A DNA stretch of 64,000 bases from Gemmatimonadota bacterium (GTDB taxonomy: Bacteria; Gemmatimonadota; Gemmatimonadetes; Gemmatimonadales; Gemmatimonadaceae). Below are positions 16,954-24,357 of this stretch, in pieces (position 1 is the first letter of the stretch; every line of letters starts with the position of its first letter). The DNA lies in the NCBI GenBank assembly GCA_028287305.1, contig JAQBPX010000002.1:186001-250000 (forward strand), in the 5' to 3' direction. Made by a program: the position numbers and the translations under genes. The notes beneath the pieces are model-generated. The model was not told where the DNA came from. It made no database searches and saw only the letters and a list, made by a program, of their open reading frames with translations.

Positions 16954-17973
16954 TCACTTCCCGCCAATGACCATCCGCGTGCCCGTGGAGTCCAGCCGCG
17001 CGAGCACCTTCCGGATGTCGTCACCGATCGCCTCCACGCGGGTGATGCTGTGCGGGTCGAACTTCGCGTCGTACGGGCTGCGCGCGGGGCCGCCGGACAC
17101 CTCGAGGACCGCCTCGAACTTGTAGGGGTGCGCAGTGCCGGTCTTCGGGTCGGTCCAGCTGCCCGCCCACGCCAGCGGCCTGTTCCTCGGCCAGATGCCG
17201 TAGGGCAGCGCGAAGGTCCGAACGCGATAGCCGGCGACCGCGGAATCGATCCCCATCACGTTGCGGGCGACCTGCTCCTGCACCACGGCATCGGGGTACT
17301 TGTCGAGGCGTGCATGCCAGAGGGTATGCGCGCAGAGCTCGAAGCCGTTGTCGGCCAGCCACTTCACCTTCTGGAAGCGCCACTCCTTCTTCTGTCCGCC
17401 GAACTTCGGCGCATCACCGAAGAAGTTGTGCCCCGCGGCGCCGCCGTTCAGCATGCAGAACGTCGCGCGATTCTTCCAGCCGGCGTGCGACTTCGAGAAC
17501 GCGAGCAGCAGCCCCACCGCGCTGGTCGGGTCCACCTCGAGCGCGCCATTCCGCTCCACGTACCGGAACTGCGAGTCGCTCGCGTCGTCGAACACCAGCA
17601 CCACGGGCGACATTCCCGCGGGCACGTCGCGGAAGTCCCTGTCGAGCACCTGCGCGATCGTGACGGGGCGATATCCCCTGCGATATGCTTCCTCCAGGTC
17701 GGCGAGGAACGAGGCCGTGGTGCGCGAATACGCGGCATTCTTCTCCGACCCGATCACGTGATATTCCAGCACCGGTATGCGGCCGGCGAGCTTTTCGCCT
17801 CCCGGCGCCATTGCGGTGGACGAGGGCGCCGCGACCGGCGTTGCCACGGCGGCAGCTGAATCCCCCTTCAGCATGGTCGAGGTACTGGCGGTGGCAGCGC
17901 TGTCGTGCTCTCCCGCGCCGGCCGAGCAGGCCGCGGAGAGGAGGAGAAGGGCGATGAGGCGTGGTGCGAGCAT
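16954..17973 (-). CDS. Polysaccharide deacetylase-like lipoprotein
   Basis: A 339-residue lipoprotein (lipobox LSAAC, Cys16) with a Ser/Ala/Thr linker and then a NodB-type carbohydrate esterase-4 fold. Visible motifs: VVLVFDDASD (D129-D130, the catalytic/metal Asp motif), CAHTLWH (H216 and H220, the H-x3-H metal site) and TFALPYG. Such enzymes remove N- or O-acetyl groups from peptidoglycan or exopolysaccharide outside the cytoplasm. The start at 17973 gives a clean signal peptide; the frame is open to 18015. It neighbours a class A PBP gene, divergent from it, which supports a cell-wall role. Confidence 0.85.
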   Translation of the reverse strand: MLAPRLIALLLLSAACSAGAGEHDSAATASTSTMLKGDSAAAVATPVAAPSSTAMAPGGEKLAGRIPVLEYHVIGSEKNAAYSRTTASFLADLEEAYRRGYRPVTIAQVLDRDFRDVPAGMSPVVLVFDDASDSQFRYVERNGALEVDPTSAVGLLLAFSKSHAGWKNRATFCMLNGGAAGHNFFGDAPKFGGQKKEWRFQKVKWLADNGFELCAHTLWHARLDKYPDAVVQEQVARNVMGIDSAVAGYRVRTFALPYGIWPRNRPLAWAGSWTDPKTGTAHPYKFEAVLEVSGGPARSPYDAKFDPHSITRVEAIGDDIRKVLARLDSTGTRMVIGGK

Positions 17974-18067
17974 GGATTCCTGGCGAGCGATGGTTCGGGT
18001 GAAGGCCGCGGGCATGGATTGCGAAGTCTAGGGGCGGCAGGAAACCTGCGCAGGCCGGTGGCGTACC

Positions 18068-20260
18068 ATGGATCATGATGGCCACTCCCCCCAGGGGCGC
18101 ATGACGCTTCCCCCCGCGCTCGCGCGAAGAGTTCACATCCTGCGCCAGCGCTGGAGCGATCGCTCCGAGCCGCCCTCGCGCTGGATCCGCCGTCAGTGGC
18201 CCGGGATCGCCGCGCTCGCGGTGGCCATCACGGCCCTGTTCGCTTTCGATGCCTGGCTGGCGACCTGCGGATTCGCGGGCTGCCCCACGCGCGCGGAGGT
18301 GCGCGCATTCCACCCCAGCGAGGGTGGGCGGATCCTCGACAGGCAGGGGCGCCTGATCGGCCACCTGGCCATCGTGCGTCGCGTGAACGTGCCGCTCGCC
18401 AGCGTGCCGGCCTTCGTGCGCAACGCGTTCATCGCCACCGAGGACCGCCGCTTCTACGATCACAATGGACTCGACTGGCGCGGCTTCATCCGTGCCACCA
18501 CCCGCAACGTGGCCCACATGGGCGTGCGCGAGGGCTTCAGCACCATCACCATGCAGGTCGCGCGCAACTCCTTCCTGCAGTCGCGCTACCATGGGCGCTC
18601 GTTCCGCCGCAAGCTCGTCGAGCTGCGGCTCACGCGCGTCCTGGAGTCCGAGCTCACCAAGGACCAGATCCTCGAGCTCTACCTCAACGTCATCTACCTG
18701 GGCAACGGCATGAACGGCATCGAGGCCGCGAGCCGGGACCTGTTCGGCAAGAGTGTGGAGAAGCTCACGCTCTCCGAGGCGGCGTTGCTTGCGGGCCTTC
18801 CCAAGGCACCCTCCTCGTACACGCCGCGCCGGTCCCCCGCGCGCGCCGAGAAGCGCCGCAACCTGGTGCTCGGGCTCATGACCGAGCAGGGATACATCAC
18901 GGCGGGCGAGGCGGCCGGCGCCACGCGGCAGCCGCTGCGCATCGCCGAGGAAGAGTGGCGCCCATCCACCAACGAGCTCTCCGCCATCGATGCGGTGCGC
19001 GCCGTGGTCGACTCGGTGCTTCCCGATGCGCTCAAGGAAGGGGAGGTGACGGTGCAGACTACCCTCGACCTCGGGCTCCAGCGCGCGGCCGACCGCGCGG
19101 TCGCGCGCCAGGCGGCGGTGATCGAGGGCGAGTCCGGTGGGCGCGAGCCGGTGCAGGGCGCGCTCGTCGCCCTCGATCCTGCCACCGGCGACCTGCGCGC
19201 GCTCGTGCCGGGTCGGCGCACGCAGCGCGGCGGGTTCAATCGCGCCTTCTCCGCAAGGCGACAGCCCGGCTCCGCATTCAAGCCCTTCGTCTACGCGGCC
19301 GCGATTGCCGCCGGCATGTCTCCCGCCACCGAGGTGGACGACACCCCCGTTGACGTGGACATCGGCGGGAGCACGTGGTCACCATCCAACTACGGGGACC
19401 AGTACGCGGGACGCATCACCTTTCGCAGCGCGCTGGCGCATTCGTCGAACGCGGCGACCGTGCGCGTGAGCCGGAACGTGGGCGAGGAGCGAGTGATCGC
19501 CGCCGCGCGGCGGAACGGCATCACCAGCGCGCTCTCCCCGGTGCCCGCGATCGCGCTGGGCGCACTCGAAGTCACGCCACTCGAGCTGGTCACGGCGTAC
19601 GCGCCATTCGCGAATGGCGGCACGCGGGTCAGGCCTCGCCTGGTGGAACGCATCCAGGCGCCCGACGGCACGGTGCTCTGGAGCATCGAGACGCAGGCGG
19701 CGCCCGCCATGGACCCGCGCGATGCCTACGAGATCACCGGCATGCTGCGCGCGGTGGTGGATCACGGCACCGGCCGCGTGATTCGCGACATGGGACTCAC
19801 GGGCCCGATCGCCGGCAAGACCGGCACGACCAACAACGGTGCCGACGTGTGGTTCGTGGGCTACACGCCCTCGCTCGTCGCCGGCGTCTGGTTCGGCTAC
19901 GACACGCCGCGGCAGCTCGGCAACGATGCCAGTGGCGGGCGCCTCGCCGCGCCCGCATGGGCGGAGGCCTACCGCAATGGCTGGCACGAGAAGGCTGGCG
20001 CCACCTGGGTGGTGCCTCCGGGCATGGTGTCCGCCATCATCGACAGCCAGACGGGCTACCTCGCCAACGAGTGGTGCCCCGTGAAGCGGCGCGAATGGTT
20101 CAAGCCGGGGAGCGAGCCGACCATCTCCTGCCCGATCCACAGCGAGAACCCGATGGACATGGGCGACTCCACCGGCATCAACCTCCCCGACGTCACCGCC
20201 CCGATCCGGAAGGCGGGCAAGGGACTCGGGAAGCTGTTCCGGCGCATCTTCCATTTCTGA
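18068..20260 (+). CDS. Class A penicillin-binding protein (PBP1-type)
   Basis: A 730-residue bifunctional peptidoglycan synthase. One membrane anchor (about 45-65) is followed by a GT51 glycosyltransferase domain (about 95-280; catalytic E125 in ATEDRRFYDHNG, GFSTITMQVARN, RKLVELRLTRVLE). The transpeptidase domain (about 365-640) has SxxK S402-K405 (PGSAFKPF), SxN S459-N461 and KTG K584-G586 (AGKTGTTNNGADVWFVGYTP). All catalytic residues are present. The tail is short and basic-aromatic. An alternative start is Met12 (18101). It polymerises and cross-links glycan on the periplasmic face; the divergent deacetylase may act on the same wall. Confidence 0.95.
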   Translation: MDHDGHSPQGRMTLPPALARRVHILRQRWSDRSEPPSRWIRRQWPGIAALAVAITALFAFDAWLATCGFAGCPTRAEVRAFHPSEGGRILDRQGRLIGHLAIVRRVNVPLASVPAFVRNAFIATEDRRFYDHNGLDWRGFIRATTRNVAHMGVREGFSTITMQVARNSFLQSRYHGRSFRRKLVELRLTRVLESELTKDQILELYLNVIYLGNGMNGIEAASRDLFGKSVEKLTLSEAALLAGLPKAPSSYTPRRSPARAEKRRNLVLGLMTEQGYITAGEAAGATRQPLRIAEEEWRPSTNELSAIDAVRAVVDSVLPDALKEGEVTVQTTLDLGLQRAADRAVARQAAVIEGESGGREPVQGALVALDPATGDLRALVPGRRTQRGGFNRAFSARRQPGSAFKPFVYAAAIAAGMSPATEVDDTPVDVDIGGSTWSPSNYGDQYAGRITFRSALAHSSNAATVRVSRNVGEERVIAAARRNGITSALSPVPAIALGALEVTPLELVTAYAPFANGGTRVRPRLVERIQAPDGTVLWSIETQAAPAMDPRDAYEITGMLRAVVDHGTGRVIRDMGLTGPIAGKTGTTNNGADVWFVGYTPSLVAGVWFGYDTPRQLGNDASGGRLAAPAWAEAYRNGWHEKAGATWVVPPGMVSAIIDSQTGYLANEWCPVKRREWFKPGSEPTISCPIHSENPMDMGDSTGINLPDVTAPIRKAGKGLGKLFRRIFHF

Positions 20261-20289
20261 CGCGGGCCGGCGCGCGTAACTTGCGCGCC

Positions 20290-21093
20290 ATGCTCCGTAA
20301 GATCGCCGCCGCGTCGAACGTGCTGCGTCACGCCGTGCTCTCGCGCGGGGCGCGGCGCTTCGGCCCCGCGTTCACGCGCGACTATGCGCGCTTCCTCCTC
20401 CGCGCCAGCCGGCACTGGGGCCACGCGGCGCCGGGGCACATGACGCTGCTCGGTCGCGAGATGGAATACCAGGACCAGCACGCGGTGCTGCTGTTCCTTC
20501 ACGAGATCTATTCCGACGAGGCGTACTCCTTCGAGAGCCGCGTCGCGTCGCCGCGCATCGTGGATTGTGGCGCGAACATCGGCTTCTCGCTGCTCTACTT
20601 CAGCCTTCGCTTTCCCGGCGCGCGCATCATCGCGGTGGAGGCGGACCGCGACAACTTCGCGCTCCTCTCCCGCAACACCCGCAGCCTCTCGCCGAACGTC
20701 GACGTGCGCAACGTGGCCGTGGCGGGTGCTCCGGGTTTCGTGCGCTTTTCCTCGCGCGCCAGCGCCGGCGGCGGCATCACGTCATCCATCGCCACGAGCG
20801 AGGATGCCGCGAGCTACGAAGTGCCCGCCATCACGCTCAGCTCCCTGCTCCAGGAACCCACGGACCTCCTCAAGGTGGACATCGAGGGCGCGGAGTACGA
20901 CGTGCTGGAGGAGGCCGCCGCCTCGGGCGCGCTAGCGAACGTGCGCGAGTGCATCCTGGAGTTCCACACGCGCCACGCACCCGGCGGCCAGGCGCGGCTC
21001 ACCGCCCTGCTCGAGGGCGCGGGAATGCGGGTGGCGCAGCAGGGCCCCTTGCGTGACGACACGGGACTGCTGCGCGCCGTGCGACCCAGCTAG
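20290..21093 (+). CDS. FkbM-family methyltransferase
   Basis: A 267-residue SAM-dependent methyltransferase of the FkbM type. The fold starts around residue 95 with IVDCGANIGFSLLYFS (SAM-binding motif I), then IIAVEADRDN (acidic motif II), VAVAGAPG and DLLKVDIEGAEYDVLE, the diagnostic FkbM motif. The family O-methylates sugars, glycolipids and polyketides. No signal peptide. TAACTT at 20277-20282, seven bases before the ATG, could be a -10 element giving a nearly leaderless mRNA. It ends on a CTAG shared with the stop of the convergent DUF1501 gene. Confidence 0.85.
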   Translation: MLRKIAAASNVLRHAVLSRGARRFGPAFTRDYARFLLRASRHWGHAAPGHMTLLGREMEYQDQHAVLLFLHEIYSDEAYSFESRVASPRIVDCGANIGFSLLYFSLRFPGARIIAVEADRDNFALLSRNTRSLSPNVDVRNVAVAGAPGFVRFSSRASAGGGITSSIATSEDAASYEVPAITLSSLLQEPTDLLKVDIEGAEYDVLEEAAASGALANVRECILEFHTRHAPGGQARLTALLEGAGMRVAQQGPLRDDTGLLRAVRPS

Positions 21094-22367
21094 AGGATAC
21101 CCAGGAACTGGCTCGGCTTCGGATCGAAGCCGGGGAACACCGAGTCCAGCTTCTGCGCCCCCAGGTGCCGCGTTGCCACCTCGGCGAACACGCTGCGGAA
21201 GTCCGTGGTGAGCGCCAGGTCGCGCCCCTCGTACAGCTGCTCCGGTTCCATTCCCGGCCAGCGGCCGAACACCTGCTTGCCGCCATGCACGTTACCGCCG
21301 ATCACGAACAGCGCGCTGGCGTGCCCGTGATCGGTGCCGCCGCTGCCGTTCTGTCGCGCGGTGCGCCCGAACTCGCTCATCGTCATGATGGCGACGTCGC
21401 CCATCCGGTCGCCGAGGTCGGTCACGAGCGCGGCGATCGAGCGAGCGAAGTCGTCGAGCCGCAGCGCCAGCTGGCCGGTGGCGCCGCCCTGGTTCACGTG
21501 CGTGTCCCATCCGCCCACGTCCGCGAACGCGACCTCGAGTCCCACGTCGCTCTTGATGAGCTGCGCGACCTGTCGCAGCCGCTGGCCGAATGGCGAGCTC
21601 GGATAATCGGCGCCGTGCTCGGCGGAATACTTCTGTGGATTCGCGGCGCGCAGGATCTTCACCGCCTCGAACATCTCATTACCCGCCGCATGCACCACGT
21701 CGGCGGAGCCCGTGCGGTAGAGCGCCTCGAGGCGATCGGCCTGCGAGCCGTTCGTGCGCACGGTGAACTCGTCCAGCGAGTTCATCGCGACGGTCGGTGC
21801 CGGGCCCTCGAGGATGCGCGGTGTCTGCTGCGTCATGGCCACCGCGCGGAAGGGCGATGGTGCATGCGTCGAGCAATCCTCGCACGTGCCGCGCGTTGCC
21901 AGCAGCCGGTTGAGCCAGCCGTCGGCAGTGCCCTTGTTGTCGGGCGTGCCGCTTTCCATGTAGTCCTGCGCGTCGAAGTGCGAGCGCGTGCTGCTCGGGC
22001 TGCCCACGGCGTGCACGGGTGCCAGCATGCCGCGATCCCAGAGCGGCTTGAGCGGGCGCAGTGCGGGATGCAGCCCGAAGAATCCATCGAGGTCGATCGC
22101 CGAATTCACCGCCGACGCGGAGGGGCGCGCAATCGCGATGTTCGGGCGCAGCCTGTAGTAGCTCGCGTCCCCGTGCGGCACCACCACGTTGAGCGCGTCG
22201 GCCGCGCCGCGCTGGAAGAGGCAGATCAGCGTCTTGCCGTTCGCGCCCCTGGTCGCCGCGCCATTCAGCAGGTCCATGCCGAACGCCGTGCGCCGCAGGA
22301 AGCTGGGAGAGAGTCCCATCGTCAGGAGCGACATGGCTCCCGACTTCATGAATACGCGCCTGTCCAT
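21090..22367 (-). CDS. DUF1501 protein with Tat-like signal
   Basis: A 425-residue exported protein of the DUF1501 family (related to the alkaline phosphatase/sulfatase fold). The signal begins MDRRVFMKSGAMSLLTMG, a twin-arginine-like start. Conserved stretches include LICLFQRGAADALNVVVPHGD, GGWDTHVNQG, IMTMSEFGRTARQNGSGGTDHGHA and VHGGKQVFGRWPG, where the Asp and His residues resemble a metal site. The function of the family is not established. The start ATG 22367 has GAGAGG eight bases upstream. Only 19 bases separate it from the DUF1800 gene; this gene pair is widely conserved in bacteria. Confidence 0.9.
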   Translation of the reverse strand: MDRRVFMKSGAMSLLTMGLSPSFLRRTAFGMDLLNGAATRGANGKTLICLFQRGAADALNVVVPHGDASYYRLRPNIAIARPSASAVNSAIDLDGFFGLHPALRPLKPLWDRGMLAPVHAVGSPSSTRSHFDAQDYMESGTPDNKGTADGWLNRLLATRGTCEDCSTHAPSPFRAVAMTQQTPRILEGPAPTVAMNSLDEFTVRTNGSQADRLEALYRTGSADVVHAAGNEMFEAVKILRAANPQKYSAEHGADYPSSPFGQRLRQVAQLIKSDVGLEVAFADVGGWDTHVNQGGATGQLALRLDDFARSIAALVTDLGDRMGDVAIMTMSEFGRTARQNGSGGTDHGHASALFVIGGNVHGGKQVFGRWPGMEPEQLYEGRDLALTTDFRSVFAEVATRHLGAQKLDSVFPGFDPKPSQFLGIL

Positions 22368-22386
22368 CGTCACATCCTCTCGGCGC

Positions 22387-24171
22387 TCAGCGCCGCTGAA
22401 ATTCCGGGGCGCCGAGCGCGAGCCCCACTACCTGCGCCAGCCCCTGCAGCTGCACCGGGCGATCGGCGGCCCGCATGACCGCAGGCGCCATTCCAGCATC
22501 CGGGTCGCCGCGATCGAGCAGCGGATTCTCGCCGCGCACCAGGATGGCGCGCGTCTCGCTCGACACCTGCCCGCCGAGCAGCGCGCGCACCACGCCGTCC
22601 ACCTGCGCCTCGCGCGTCGCATTGCGGAGTTCAGCGGCAGGCGCCCATCCATTCATGGAAACCCCCGTCACGCGCCCGCCCGCGAGTGACAGGCCGAAGT
22701 TGATGCGGCTGAGGATCGCGCCCGTATTCATCCAGGCATCGGCGCGATCGGGCCATCCATCCGGCGTCTGCCGTCCGAAGATCGGCTGGCCCAGCCGCGC
22801 GACGATCTGCGCCGAGCGCGCCGTGCTGTCGGGCGGCGCGTTCATCGCGCGCAGCGCGCTGGCGACCAGCTCGAAGGGCGACTTGACCTTGGCGCGATAC
22901 ACGCTGCGGCTGAAGAATTCCGGCGACGTCACCAGGCAGCGCACGGTCTCGCGAATGTCGCCGTCACTGCTCGTGAAGCGTGCGGCGCAGCGATCCACCA
23001 GCGCGGGCGCGGGCACGTCGCTCACGAAGCGCGCCGCGAGCTTGCGCGTCACGAAGTGCGCGGTGGCCGGCGCGCGGGCGAGGATGTCCAGCACGTCGTT
23101 GCCGTCCTCGATCCCGCGGCCCGCGGGCAGCCGGTGACCCAGCACCACCTTCTCGCCCGCGTCGTGCATCTCCGGCCGGAAGGTGAATCCGCCCGCCTGT
23201 TGCGGCGCGAACGTCCAGCCGGTGAGCGCGCGCGCGACCTCGATCACGTCATGCTGCGTGTAGCCCCCATCCACGCCGAGCGTGTGCAGCTCCATCAGCT
23301 CGCGGGCGTAGTTCTCGTTGAGGCCTCGGCCCGAGCGCTTCTGCATGGCTTGCATGGCGCGCTGCCGCTGCTCGTCGCCCAGGCTGGCGAGCAGGCGCGC
23401 GCGCACTTGCGCGTTCTGCCGCGAGGCCGTGAGCGTGGGATGCGCGGTGTCCGCCATGCTCTGCCAGTTGTCCAGGTAGAAGAGCATCGCCGGGCTCTTC
23501 GCCACCGCACCCAGCAGGTCGCGGAACTTTCCCATGGCGCGCGGGCGGATCACGTCGCGGTCGTACTCGGGGATATAGAAGCGCACCGGGCCCTTGCCGG
23601 CGAAGACACTGAAGTGGTTCTCCCAGAAGTCCACCATCACTTCATTCAGCTGCCGGTCGCTGGCCACCGCCATCGCGAGGCGGCTCGACTGCAGGTCGAG
23701 GTTCACCTTCTGCGCGCGCTGGCTCACCTGCCGCAGCCGCGGAATGTCGACGCGCGCCGCCATCTGCGCGGTGCGCGCGGCGGGGTTCGTGTCGGTGATG
23801 GAGGTCTTCACCCGCTGCGCGTCCCGGCGAATGGACTGCAGGTCGCGATAGAGCGCCGCGAGGTCGCCGCTCGACGACCGGAAGGTGTCGTACGATGCCA
23901 TCACCGCCACGCCTGCCGCGTCGGGAACGGATTCGACCGCGAGCTGCTGGGCGATCCATCGGTCCACGCCGATCTCGCGCACATGCTGCACGTCGCCGGG
24001 GCGGGCGCCGAAGGCGAGGCGGTTCAGCACGTGCTGCACCTGCTCGTCGGGGAGCATTTCCCGCGGCCCGCTTGCCACGGGTTGCTCCAGGGGAGTCGCG
24101 GAGGGCGACACGCGCGTTGCGCAGGCGGCGAGGGTGCCGGCGAGCAGTACGATCGACGTTCGTGTGCGCAT
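22387..24171 (-). CDS. DUF1800 lipoprotein
   Basis: A 594-residue DUF1800 protein with a lipoprotein signal (LLAGTLAAC, Cys17). Typical family stretches are visible: HVLNRLAFGARPGDVQHVREIG, VDFWENHFSVFAGKGPVRF, LGAVAKSPAMLFYLDN, NENYARELMELHTLGVDGGYTQHDVIEVARALTGW and ARFVSDVPAPALVDRC. The biochemical role is unknown; with DUF1501 it forms an exported pair. The true start is ATG 24171; the open frame to 24693 is antisense to the next gene and non-coding. It is the first gene of the two-gene unit. Confidence 0.9.
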   Translation of the reverse strand: MRTRTSIVLLAGTLAACATRVSPSATPLEQPVASGPREMLPDEQVQHVLNRLAFGARPGDVQHVREIGVDRWIAQQLAVESVPDAAGVAVMASYDTFRSSSGDLAALYRDLQSIRRDAQRVKTSITDTNPAARTAQMAARVDIPRLRQVSQRAQKVNLDLQSSRLAMAVASDRQLNEVMVDFWENHFSVFAGKGPVRFYIPEYDRDVIRPRAMGKFRDLLGAVAKSPAMLFYLDNWQSMADTAHPTLTASRQNAQVRARLLASLGDEQRQRAMQAMQKRSGRGLNENYARELMELHTLGVDGGYTQHDVIEVARALTGWTFAPQQAGGFTFRPEMHDAGEKVVLGHRLPAGRGIEDGNDVLDILARAPATAHFVTRKLAARFVSDVPAPALVDRCAARFTSSDGDIRETVRCLVTSPEFFSRSVYRAKVKSPFELVASALRAMNAPPDSTARSAQIVARLGQPIFGRQTPDGWPDRADAWMNTGAILSRINFGLSLAGGRVTGVSMNGWAPAAELRNATREAQVDGVVRALLGGQVSSETRAILVRGENPLLDRGDPDAGMAPAVMRAADRPVQLQGLAQVVGLALGAPEFQRR

Positions 24172-24357
24172 GCAGCAGCTCCGGGTCAGGCCAGGTCCTT
24201 CTGCGCCGTTGGACGAACGCGCGTCCCGCGCGTTAAGCTTGCGTGAGGCCGCGGCCCCCTCTACGGTAGTGAACCAACCTCGCACCCGCTGGAGCTCGAG
24301 ATACCTCCCGCCACCGTCCTGCCCGCAGACGCCTTCCTCGATGCCGCCGCTTCCACG

